NCBI RefSeq assembly: GCF_003259375.1
Contig: NZ_QLLN01000005.1
Span: 1-64,000, forward strand
Direction: 5' to 3'
Length of the DNA stretch: 64,000 nucleotides
Source of the DNA: Arenibacter echinorum
GTDB lineage: Bacteria > Bacteroidota > Bacteroidia > Flavobacteriales > Flavobacteriaceae
In this document: one piece after another, positions 17,400 through 26,800 of the stretch
Position numbering within the stretch: position 1 is the first letter of the stretch
Layout: every line of letters begins with the position of its first letter
Program-made: the position numbers and the translations under genes
Notes under the pieces: generated by a model
The model's database searches: none
Seen by the model: the letters and a program-made list of their open reading frames with translations, nothing else
Told to the model about the DNA's origin: nothing

Positions 17400-18275
17400 A
17401 TGAACAGCAGTCTTCAACTAACTTGGCACAAAATCATTTTTACCCTTCTTCTTTTCTTAAGCCTAAGCTCCTTAGCTCAAGAAACCAAACTGGATAGTAT
17501 CCTTAATGATTACCACAACCAACCGGAACAGGTCCTCGTTGCAGCCCACAGAGCAACCAATCCAAACTACCCGGAAAATTCCTTAGCTGCCATAAGTGAA
17601 AGTATTCGTATAGGGGTAGATATCGTGGAGATTGATATTAGAAAAAGTAAGGACGGCGCACTGGTAATTATGCACGACAAAACTATTGACAGAACGACCA
17701 ATGGTACAGGAAAAGTGGATGATTTTACCCTTGCCGAGCTCAAGGAGTTCAGACTTAAGTTCGGAAATGACATTACCGATGAGCAGATACCAACCTTTGA
17801 AGAGGTTCTACAATTAACCAAGGGCAAGATGCTATTGGATGTGGATTTTAAGCTGGAGGGAGAGGTGGCAGTAAGACAAACTTTTGACTTGATAGAAAAA
17901 TACGGTATGGAAAACCAGATATTATTTTTTCTGTATGATTTTCCGGAAACCACTCAATATCAAAAATTGAACAAGGACATTAAAATAATGCCAAGGGCCT
18001 ATTCCAGAAAGGATATTAGGGCCATAAAGAAATTGGAGGATATTTCCATTATTCATATAGATAAGAGCTATTATAGAGATGGAACCATGCGCCGACTTAT
18101 AAAATCTGGATACAGGGTCTGGATCAATGCTTTGGGCACGTATGATAGCATGGAAGCCCAAGAAAAGAATTCAGGTTTTGACGCCCTATTGTCCCATAAG
18201 TACGTCAACGTAATTCAAACCGATTTACCGGAAGAACTTTTGAGCTATCTTAGATCCAAGAACCTACACCGATAA
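17400..18275 (+). CDS. Glycerophosphodiester phosphodiesterase family protein, secreted
   Basis: 291 residues from ATG 17400 (a GTG two codons earlier is less likely). The signal peptide is cut near residue 27 (LSSLAQ). The GDPD barrel motifs are intact: AAHRATNPNYPENSLAAI (catalytic His and substrate Glu), VEIDIRKSKDG (metal Glu/Asp) and VIMHDKTIDRTTNGTG (second catalytic His). Members hydrolyse glycerophosphodiesters to glycerol-3-phosphate plus alcohol in a metal-dependent way, and some act on other phosphodiesters. The second half is more divergent. It is convergent with the GH31 gene, 36 bp apart. Confidence 0.9.
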   Translation: MNSSLQLTWHKIIFTLLLFLSLSSLAQETKLDSILNDYHNQPEQVLVAAHRATNPNYPENSLAAISESIRIGVDIVEIDIRKSKDGALVIMHDKTIDRTTNGTGKVDDFTLAELKEFRLKFGNDITDEQIPTFEEVLQLTKGKMLLDVDFKLEGEVAVRQTFDLIEKYGMENQILFFLYDFPETTQYQKLNKDIKIMPRAYSRKDIRAIKKLEDISIIHIDKSYYRDGTMRRLIKSGYRVWINALGTYDSMEAQEKNSGFDALLSHKYVNVIQTDLPEELLSYLRSKNLHR

Positions 18276-18311
18276 GGTGTCCTCAGGTATGAAATCTATG
18301 AAGGGGGAGGA

Positions 18312-20087
18312 TCAATATTTTATTTCATATACTCCTTTCCCATACCCAATGCCATTCTTGATCAAAAGTTTATGGTCTTGGTCGTTGTAATTCCAAAACA
18401 CCTCCTGTTCCAATAGCTTTCCGTCCAGTGTAACCGATTGAGGCCCACTATTGGAATGGATCCTTAAAATATGGGAGAATTTTGTTCCTTCCAGTGAAAG
18501 TTTCAAAGAACCTGCTTTACTTTCATAAGAAATTGTAGTTTTCCCCTCGGTATCCGTATGATAATAAACAAAACTATTTTCATTCTTGGGATACACTAAG
18601 ATGGTAGTAAAACCCTCTGAATCTTCATTTCCCAATCCGGTATAGGAGCGCTTAATATCCATAGGAACAATGGCCCCTTCCTTTATAAATACTGGAAATT
18701 CGTCCATTGGAAATTCCCGCTCAATATCTACCTCCCCATCAATGCGTTCATTATCGTCAAAAAAGTATCTCCATTGACCCTTGGGCAGGGTAATAGCCCT
18801 CTTTTTGGAATCCATATAAATTGGCGCCACCAGAAAGTCATCCCCGAACATATACTGATATTTACCATGTTTTAGAGGGGTCTGCAACTTTCGTCCCCCA
18901 TTATGGGACGTTACCACATAGTGGTACATATAGGGCACCAATTCCGTATGCAACCAGGAAAACTTTCGTATTACCTCCAGCTCCTCCCCTGTTCTCTTCC
19001 AAAGTCGCCTTTCCCCATGGCCGCCGTTCATGAACAGACCGCAAAAAGTAGAGAATTGCGTCCAACGCATATACAGTCTTGGAGGTATCGTTTTCCCGGA
19101 AAATCCGGCCACATCAGACCCTACAATATTATATCCCAGCTTGGCGCTTTTTAGAATACTCTTAATAGCCGACTCAAAACCTTGAATACCTTTCAGGGCT
19201 ATATCCACTTTTTCATCCCCCTCTTCCAATATCATTTCATCCGTAACCCATTTGTGTTCCTGATCGCCTACCCAATTTACCGGGGAAGCATCAATGGGAG
19301 AAAAACCTTCGGGATGAAACCCACGATCCATAGACCTCGAAAGGGTGACAAACTCCGGGTTCTGGGTAAGGCCATGTTTGTATTCGTCCCTGTAATAGTG
19401 GTCCATATAGGTTCTAGTGGTCATAATTCCCTTGGATGTCCTCTTATAAAATATTGGTATTGGACCTAGTTGGCTCCAAAAAAGGGTTGCCGTGCCATCC
19501 AACTTCCATCCATCTATACCCAGATCAAAAACATTCTGTTGTAACCCCCGCCACCAATCCATGGCCTTGTCATTGGTATAATCTATAAAACCACCCTCAC
19601 CTTTCCACCATTTATTTGGGTTGTAGGATTTAACCAAGAAGCCATTATCCATTGCTTCCTGATGCCAATCCTTGGAATCCTTAATATATGTATCCTTACT
19701 GTAACTATCCACCATGGAGGTCATCCAAAGTACTACCCTATAATCATTGTCCTGAAGATTTTTAAACCATTGGACCGGCTTTTTATAAAGACTTGTATCA
19801 ATTTCAAAATCATTATAGCGCAAAGACCAGGGACTATCCAAAATAATGGTTCTAACCGGAATATCATTTTCCTTATACCCTGCCAACAATTCGTCCACAT
19901 AATCTGAAGTATTGACATCATCTTCCCAAAGCCAACATTCCAATGCCCAGGGAGGGGTTAAAGGCGGATTTCCATGCCTTTGACTATTGAACGGTATTCC
20001 CCATACAGGGAATATCCAATAAAAATATGAGACTATAGCTAAAGTCGCCAAAACCCAAATACCAATCCTTAATGCCTTTTTTTTCAA
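18312..20087 (-). CDS. Glycoside hydrolase family 31 enzyme, inner-membrane anchored
   Basis: 591 residues. An N-terminal basic stretch and one hydrophobic helix (about 6-30) with no lipobox or cleavage site suggest a periplasm-facing membrane anchor. The GH31 barrel follows: GWKLDGTA gives the nucleophile Asp197, NWVGD gives the acid/base candidate Asp275, and IVGSDVAGFSG (about 321-331) is the conserved substrate-side motif; RYMRWTQFSTF-type and MFGDDFLVAPIY motifs and a C-terminal beta domain complete it. GH31 covers alpha-glucosidases, alpha-xylosidases, alpha-galactosidases and sulfoquinovosidases; subfamily specificity is not readable. It overlaps the preceding PHP gene by 4 bp and ends the aldolase-PHP-GH31 operon. 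Confidence 0.9.
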   Translation of the reverse strand: MKKKALRIGIWVLATLAIVSYFYWIFPVWGIPFNSQRHGNPPLTPPWALECWLWEDDVNTSDYVDELLAGYKENDIPVRTIILDSPWSLRYNDFEIDTSLYKKPVQWFKNLQDNDYRVVLWMTSMVDSYSKDTYIKDSKDWHQEAMDNGFLVKSYNPNKWWKGEGGFIDYTNDKAMDWWRGLQQNVFDLGIDGWKLDGTATLFWSQLGPIPIFYKRTSKGIMTTRTYMDHYYRDEYKHGLTQNPEFVTLSRSMDRGFHPEGFSPIDASPVNWVGDQEHKWVTDEMILEEGDEKVDIALKGIQGFESAIKSILKSAKLGYNIVGSDVAGFSGKTIPPRLYMRWTQFSTFCGLFMNGGHGERRLWKRTGEELEVIRKFSWLHTELVPYMYHYVVTSHNGGRKLQTPLKHGKYQYMFGDDFLVAPIYMDSKKRAITLPKGQWRYFFDDNERIDGEVDIEREFPMDEFPVFIKEGAIVPMDIKRSYTGLGNEDSEGFTTILVYPKNENSFVYYHTDTEGKTTISYESKAGSLKLSLEGTKFSHILRIHSNSGPQSVTLDGKLLEQEVFWNYNDQDHKLLIKNGIGYGKGVYEIKY

Positions 20088-21532
20088 TTTATTTTCTTCA
20101 TTTTTTTAAAGAATCTAAAATAGATGGTCACAAGCGAATAGACCATAAAAATAGAACCAATGGTAAGCAGCAAGGAACTGTATTCGGCAAACACTTTACT
20201 ATAGCCCTTAACAGCATTGCCCCGAACCATATAATACAGACCCAAGACAATTAAAAACAGGGAACTTAGCATTCCCACCAGGGCCATTCTTTTATGCATC
20301 GGGATAAAATTCTCCCTTCTATAATTCCAAAGCAATTGGAATAAAACCAACCATATAGCCCAAGATAGTATTTGCCAAAAATTCAATGTCCTAAAATAAT
20401 TCACTAAAGTAACAAAGGGCTGGAACAACAAATTTTGTCCGCTATAAAAGGGTCGGTCCTGGTACATAAGTACCTTTACCCTATTTTGATTCCTACTTCT
20501 TATTATTTCCAAAATGGATTTTTCCTTTTTATCCGGATCCATTTGATGCCAATTCGGAATTTGGAAAGCATTCCATATGCCGCATGCCCTGCCGTAACCA
20601 TGAAAATCAAGTCCGCCGATCATGAGAAGCTTATTATCTTCACAGAATCTTTTAAGATCATTAAATATGGTTCGGTCATAATATAGTTCCTTGCCCACAT
20701 TTTCAATTTCAAAACCATCCGCACCAAGATCTTTATAAAACTCCATATCATTTCCCTTCCCGTCAAACCAATGATTAATTATAACGGCCCCTCCATGCTT
20801 ATGTACCAAATTTACAATTAGGGAATCCGGTTTGTCCTTGGTTTCAAATGCTCCATTCAGTCCCAATAAACTCATATGATTGGAACCAGAATGTTCTTGA
20901 CCCACCATGATGAGAGGGTCTATAGGAAATTGGTTATTTCTTTGTTGGGTTGAGAAGTCTAATGTTTTTTTATGATTGGCATGATCTGTTATAAAAAAGG
21001 CATCGAACCCGTTTCTTTTATGCCATGCCCACATTTTTTCCTGGGAAATCAACCCATCATGACTAAATTCGGTATGGGCGTGGCTAGTTACCAGTATTTC
21101 ATCCGAAGTATTATTTACAATGGTATTATTAGGCAGGCGAATGAAAAGAATAACTATAAAAACTGAAAAACAAATACCGATCAACAAAGGCAAGTTTCCC
21201 AAAAACCGCAATGCTGTTTGCCTTCTGTTAGGAGCTGCAGCAACTTTAAAGATCTTGATTAGACTTAGGCATATATAAAAAACCAATATCCATAATAAGG
21301 TAATCGGTAATTCCTGTAGAGGATAAATAGCCCGATTCAAATATAGCAACAACCCCAATATTGGTTCAAAAATAATTCTCAATATTGGGATATGTATATC
21401 GTATTCGGGAACGCCTTTCAGGCTAAGGGCATCGATAATATGTATATCCAAATGAAAAAAAAGTGCCAAAAAAGCGATAACTAAAATCGGAATTGCAACA
21501 AAAGACTTTTTCAACATTTTAATATTATCCAT
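20084..21532 (-). CDS. PHP-domain phosphoesterase-like protein embedded in membrane segments
   Basis: 482 residues with an unusual layout: about four membrane segments in residues 8-150, a PHP domain (about 155-380), then about three membrane segments (385-475). PHP motifs: SHAHTEFSHDG (first metal His pair), FITDHANH, MVGQEHSGSNHMSLLGLNG, VIINHWFDGKGNDMEFY and GGLDFHGYGRACG, enough for a trinuclear metal site. PHP proteins hydrolyse phosphoesters (HisK, PolX) or other bonds, but a membrane-embedded version in a glycan operon has no function I can name. The stop overlaps the GH31 start (4 bp), and it follows the aldolase gene by 86 bp. Confidence 0.75.
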   Translation of the reverse strand: MDNIKMLKKSFVAIPILVIAFLALFFHLDIHIIDALSLKGVPEYDIHIPILRIIFEPILGLLLYLNRAIYPLQELPITLLWILVFYICLSLIKIFKVAAAPNRRQTALRFLGNLPLLIGICFSVFIVILFIRLPNNTIVNNTSDEILVTSHAHTEFSHDGLISQEKMWAWHKRNGFDAFFITDHANHKKTLDFSTQQRNNQFPIDPLIMVGQEHSGSNHMSLLGLNGAFETKDKPDSLIVNLVHKHGGAVIINHWFDGKGNDMEFYKDLGADGFEIENVGKELYYDRTIFNDLKRFCEDNKLLMIGGLDFHGYGRACGIWNAFQIPNWHQMDPDKKEKSILEIIRSRNQNRVKVLMYQDRPFYSGQNLLFQPFVTLVNYFRTLNFWQILSWAIWLVLFQLLWNYRRENFIPMHKRMALVGMLSSLFLIVLGLYYMVRGNAVKGYSKVFAEYSSLLLTIGSIFMVYSLVTIYFRFFKKMKKIN

Positions 21533-21618
21533 TTATTGAGGACTTCCAGATAAACCTCTTTAAAACAAAAGGGAAACATTTAACTAGGAGGTATAATAAA
21601 GACTCCTGAACGGACTTT

Positions 21619-22542
21619 TTAATGTACTACATTATGAGCATTCTTATAGTTAAATTGAGCTATATACTTTTTAACCTTATTACGCTGTTCCTCCGTGAAT
21701 CGATCCAAGGGTTCCGCATTATGATCTTGACAAATACCCATGGCCATTAAGGCGGATTTGGTACCCTTTATGTGTCTTGAAGAATATTCCCCAACCTCAT
21801 AAATGGTCTGATGGACCAAAATCACCTTTTCCCGCAAGAATTTTATTTTTTCTAAATTTTTATCCATTGCGGCCTCGTACAAATCTACAAATAGTCTAGG
21901 GAAAAAATTAGCCCCCCCGGCAACGGAACCGTGACCGCCGTTCATTATAGTCTCTGGCAAAAACAGCTCGGTTCCTGCAATTATGGAAAACGAAGGATCG
22001 CTCTTAAACTCTTCTATCAGCATATACAGATAAGAAAGATCTCCCGAACTATCCTTGATGCCGATAGCTCCTAATTCCTTTGCCCTCTTAACAACATCTA
22101 TGGACATATGCAGTTTTGTACAACTTGGCATGTTATATAACATAAATGGCAATGGTAGCATGGGCACTAAACTTTCCAGATAATCCCCCATTTCTTCCTG
22201 GGCAATTGGGAAATAATAAGGAGGCGCCACTACCAGGGCGTCCGCGCCAACTTTTTTGGCATGGTTTGCTATTTCCAGCGTCCCATCAATAGAGGTATCG
22301 GTAATCCCGACCAATACTGGAACCTTTTTATTAACGATTCTACAGGTTTCGGATATAAGCTGCTTCCGAACTGCATAACTAAGACTAGGGCCTTCCCCTG
22401 TAGTGCCTAAAATAAAAATGCCGTGGACGCCGCCATTTATTAAATGGTTCAATAAATTTTCTAACCCCACAAGGTCTAACTCCTTATTCTCGAGTAAAGG
22501 GGTAACCATGGGTGGTATTATTCCTTTTATAGCCAATTTCAT
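21619..22542 (-). CDS. Class I aldolase of the DapA/NanA (DHDPS) superfamily
   Basis: 307 residues, cytosolic TIM barrel. GTTGEGPSLS (around 46) and GIKDSSGDLSYL (lysine Schiff base, around 165) are superfamily motifs. The segment equivalent to YNVPSRT of true dihydrodipicolinate synthase reads YNMPSCT, so the Arg that binds aspartate semialdehyde is missing; lysine biosynthesis is therefore unlikely. Related enzymes cleave 2-keto-3-deoxy sugar acids or sialic acid. As first gene of an operon with GH31 and divergent from an AraC regulator, it probably processes a sugar acid from the local glycan. The exact substrate is open. Confidence 0.85.
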   Translation of the reverse strand: MKLAIKGIIPPMVTPLLENKELDLVGLENLLNHLINGGVHGIFILGTTGEGPSLSYAVRKQLISETCRIVNKKVPVLVGITDTSIDGTLEIANHAKKVGADALVVAPPYYFPIAQEEMGDYLESLVPMLPLPFMLYNMPSCTKLHMSIDVVKRAKELGAIGIKDSSGDLSYLYMLIEEFKSDPSFSIIAGTELFLPETIMNGGHGSVAGGANFFPRLFVDLYEAAMDKNLEKIKFLREKVILVHQTIYEVGEYSSRHIKGTKSALMAMGICQDHNAEPLDRFTEEQRNKVKKYIAQFNYKNAHNVVH

Positions 22543-22850
22543 GATTGTATATTTAAAGGATTAGATTAAATAATGGCAATACCTACCGATGGACAAATAG
22601 TTGTAATTATTAATTTCATAATGGTTGGTCTTTTAGGTTGTTTATGAATTTATATTTGATCAACAAATCTGTAAATCCGATAATCGGACCTACTGCTAAT
22701 TAATTATATAAAACTCGATTTGCTGCTCTAACAAAATAAACTCAATTAAAAAACCCCTGCCACTACAATATTGTTTTAATTGCATTAAATTTTAACCTTA
22801 ATTCTGAATAATTTAATTATATTAGTCCAATATTGTCAATATACCAAGCC
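22543..22850. other. Divergent regulatory spacer between aldolase operon and AraC gene
   Basis: No gene is present. The spacer is AT-rich and carries TCCGATAATCGGA, a perfect 6-1-6 inverted repeat at 22676-22688, plus several TTTGATCAACAAA-like near-palindromes. It should hold promoters for both directions and the binding sites of the adjacent AraC-type regulator; no convincing TAnnTTTG box was found. Confidence 0.5.
22676..22688. promoter_or_regulatory. Candidate operator palindrome TCCGATAATCGGA
   Basis: A perfect inverted repeat of six bases around a central A, the most GC-rich point in this spacer, 134 bp upstream of the aldolase start and 163 bp upstream of the AraC ATG. AraC proteins usually bind direct repeats, so another regulator may use it. 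Confidence 0.3.
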
Positions 22851-23699
22851 ATGGAATTTATTTTTGAAAAAATATTTGTACCCAACAAACATTCATTTAT
22901 ATCAAGAAAATTACCCTTGGCATCAAATGCCAGAATACATTCCCACAGGAATTTTGAATTGAACTTTATTACTTCGGGATCGGGCAGACGAATTGTTGGC
23001 GACAATATCTCTGGATTTGAAAAAGGCGATCTTGTTCTCCTTGGGCCTAATTTGCCCCACTGCTGGGAAGCCTTGGATTTTGAAAAGGGAAATGACCCTT
23101 TTTGCATTGTTACCCACTTTTCGGAAGATATTATCAACTCGGACTTTTTTAGGATGCCGGAGCTGGAACAGGTGGTAGATCTTTTAAAACAATCGAGCAC
23201 CGGGCTCCGTTTTAAACTGGACAATGATAGCCACATTAGACAAAGCCTGGAACGAATGACACAGTTGGAGGGTTTGGAGTATTATATTGAAATGCTTAAA
23301 ATATTTAATTTTCTATTACAGGTAAATGAACGTGAAAACCTATCCAATCCCAATAATAGTTCGGCGGTTTTTTCCAAGAATCTTGATAAAATAAATAAGG
23401 TCTACGAGTATGTTTTTCAAAACATACAGGAAGGCGTTAAATTGGAAGAAGCCGCTGCTGTATTGAATATGGCACCCAGTTCCTTTTGTAGATATTTCAA
23501 AAAGAAGACAGATCTGACCTTTATGGAATATGTAAAAAGCGTTAGAGTAGGTATAGCTGCCAAATTGCTGGCGGAAACCGATAAGCAGATAACACAGATA
23601 TGTTTTGAAAGTGGCTACAACAATCTGGCCAATTTTAACCACTACTTTAAGCATATTATGGGCAAAACTCCCTCTGATTATAGAAAGACGTTTAGGTGA
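22851..23699 (+). CDS. AraC-family transcriptional regulator with cupin sensor domain
   Basis: 282 residues from ATG 22851 (a TTG six codons upstream is possible). The N-terminal cupin (about 10-130) includes HSHRNFELNFITSGSGRRIVG and GDLVLLGPNLPHCWE, the pattern of sugar-sensing AraC regulators. The C-terminal double helix-turn-helix runs from about 185: VKLEEAAAVLNMAPSSFCRYF and ITQICFESGYNNLANFNHYF, ending GKTPSDYRK. It is divergent from the aldolase-PHP-GH31 operon and likely activates it, with the ligand bound by the cupin domain. Confidence 0.92.
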   Translation: MEFIFEKIFVPNKHSFISRKLPLASNARIHSHRNFELNFITSGSGRRIVGDNISGFEKGDLVLLGPNLPHCWEALDFEKGNDPFCIVTHFSEDIINSDFFRMPELEQVVDLLKQSSTGLRFKLDNDSHIRQSLERMTQLEGLEYYIEMLKIFNFLLQVNERENLSNPNNSSAVFSKNLDKINKVYEYVFQNIQEGVKLEEAAAVLNMAPSSFCRYFKKKTDLTFMEYVKSVRVGIAAKLLAETDKQITQICFESGYNNLANFNHYFKHIMGKTPSDYRKTFR

Positions 23700-23847
23700 T
23701 TACTTTTTCACCCCAACATTGGCCTCTTCAATAAATTATTGCCATAAGTGCAATTTTCCTTGAAACGGCCAACCACCTAAGTCCTAGGTTACTTTTTCGT
23801 TAATTTACCAAATTGAAAAAAAATCAGTTCTTTTTTCTTCTACCGCT

Positions 23848-26800
23848 CTAATACCCTAGGAATTGTAATTCCTCTCCATTTATTGCAAAAACAACACGTT
23901 TGCCAATTCCACTATTGGAATTTATTATTCCAGTGTTTTTCACATCCCCCCTTACCAACAAACCGCTTTCATTTGGATTAAGTGTTGAAAACTGTCCTTG
24001 TCCATTTCCTTTTAGAAAAACTCCGTAACCGGCATCGTTCCTGGGAGTTTCCACTTCTGATTGATACAAATTGCCAGATAATAAGGCATCCAAATTACCA
24101 TCCCTATCAAAGTCCTCGATCAAAATACTATTTACAGAGGAGAACTGTGGCAATCCTTTCAGATTATGCGTTTTGAACTTGAAATTCCCTAAATTCTCAA
24201 CATAGGTCGTCTCAAATGTCGTGGCTTTATAATGCGTAGCCTTCCTTAATTCTTCTGCCCCATATACAGTAGATAGATCCGCCATTCCAAAATCATGATA
24301 ACTGGGAAATTTTTCTTTAATAAAAGGCATTTGATTAGAGGTACATTCCCTTCCCCTTAACGGATACGCAACGCCCTTTTCTTGATAACTAAGTACTATA
24401 TCCAAACTGCCATTTTTATCAAAATCACTGGCATAAACCTCAAAAGGTGCTTCTGGAGAAGCCTTATATTTATAGTTTAGACCTAAATTTCCAACAATAA
24501 AATCCCTATCGCCATCTTTATCAAAGTCGGCCGAAGCAACACTAAACCACCAGCCGGTATTATTTTCCAATCCAGACTGGCCGGTAACATCAACAAACTC
24601 GCTTCCAGTATTTTTAACAATCATTATGGGCGTCCATTCTCCGACAATTATTAGGTCTAGATTCTTATCATTGTCCAGATCCAACCATTCCGCATCAGAA
24701 ACCATCCCCAATTGATCCATAAAAGGAGCTAATTCCTCGGTTACGTTGACAAACTTCAAATTTCCGTCACTGCTCTCATTTCTCAAGAGATAACTACTGG
24801 CAGGAAGTGGATATTTGCCCGGGATCAATTTACCGCCAATAAATAGATCAATATCCCCGTCATTGTCAAAATCCGCGGTTTTAACACAAGAACCACTTAT
24901 AAGATCATTGGGCAAAGCATTCTCCTTTTTAGCAAACTGGCCATTACCTAAATTTTCGTATAAGCGATCCCGATAATATTCGCCTTGTTCCATTTCTTCA
25001 TTACCTCCCGATACTACATATAAATCAAGATCCCCATCCCCATCGGCATCGAAAAACACCGAGGAAATATCCTCATGATTTTTATCCTTTGCCCAAAGCT
25101 CCTGTTGCACGGATTTAAAGCTTCCGTTTTGTTGTTGAAGAAACAATTCTCCCATTTTACCCTTTGCCCCTCCTACATAAAAATCGTCCAAGTCATCATT
25201 ATTAACATCTCCAACAGCCAATGATGGTCCGTTTTCTGAAAATTTATGTGGCAATAAACTTTCCCTCTCAAAATCGTCAAATTTATTCTCTACATGCTTA
25301 TAATCGGCCTGTACAATATTTGTTACATCATTAAAAATAGGCTTGGAAATTTCCTTTATCGGACCGCCGGGAATAGAAGCGTCCGCATAATTCAAATTCA
25401 ACTGCTGATTGGCACTTACCCCACTAATCGACTGGATTTTACCATCGGGCCACAGAATTTTCAAACTTTTTATTTTTTCCGATGACCCCAGTCCAAAATG
25501 TAAAATTTCGCTAACCGAGGATTGAAATCCCCTTGACAAATACTGCTCTTTGGTCTGCTTTTCTTCGTTGGTTTCAACGGTTATCCTGGCACCAATTCCA
25601 AGGGTATTGCGTTCTGGTCCTTTTAATTTTATCTTTAGATAATTGTTTTTGGATGCCAACTCCCGGGCATTATTCCTGTAAACAAAGGCAGGATCATTAA
25701 TATTATTTCCGATGATATCCAAATCACCATCGTTGTCCAAATCTGCATAAACAGCACCATTGGTGCAGCTGGGAGTACTTAATTGCCAAGCTTCGTTCAT
25801 TAAGGAAAATGTAAAATCCTTATTGTTGAGATATAGTAGATTTACTTCCTTCTTTTCGGGCATTCTAGCCAAAATATCGTCATAATAGGTCTTTATGAGG
25901 GAATCCCTATTCTTGTAAATTTCCAGATCCTTATATAACCGTTCTACTCTTTTGCGCTTATAAATTACAAAATCGTTATTTCTAAACGACCGTAATATAC
26001 CATTGGAAACAAAAACATCTTGCCAACCATCGTTATCCATATCAAATAAAAGAGGAGCCCAACTCCAATTGGTGTTGGATATTCCAGCATACTTGCCAAT
26101 TTCAGAAAATGCAGGAATATTGTTTTCTTTAAAATTCCCATTGTTTAACTGTAAAGTATTGAACATATACTGATGGTGAAGGCCCTGGTCCACGATATCC
26201 TGAAACCTCTTTATGCTCATTCCGCTCATACTTGTCTTAAGGTCATAGTTATTATTGGACACCATGTCCACCGATATAAAATCGAGCAAACCATCATTAT
26301 TTATATCACCAATATCGTTGCCCATGGAAAAATTCGAAATATGGTTGGTAGCTTGAAGTATTACCTCCTTAAAAGTGCCATTTTTTTGGTTTAAATAAAG
26401 ATGGTCCTTTTCCGAATAATCGTGGCCCACCAATATATCGGGCCATTGGTCATTGTTTAAATCCCCTACGGCAATACCCAAACCAAAACCTATGGAATTA
26501 TTTATAATACCACTGTCTTCGGAGACATCTACAAACTTTCCATTGTCGTTCCTAAATAATCGTTCACTACTGTAGTCCGACTTTTTATTCAAAAGAGTGC
26601 TTATATTGGGTTCAACATCCGCGGGTTCAATACCATGATTTATCAGGAACATGTCCAAATCCCCGTCCTTATCATAATCCAAAAATGCAGCCTGGGTAGA
26701 GTAATGGGGAAGATCCAATCCATACTTCGAGGCTTCCTCCTCAAATACCGGTATTCCATCCTTATTGTTTCCCTTATTTACATAGAGCTCGTTCCTCCTT

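Noticed and set aside
21619..22542. Lysine-biosynthetic dapA
   Set aside because: The substrate-binding Arg of YNVPSRT is Cys, and the gene sits in a glycan operon.
23775..23799. Terminator after the AraC gene (ACCTA-AGTCC-TAGGT then ACTTTTT)
   Set aside because: Only five stem pairs and an interrupted T-run; too weak to annotate.
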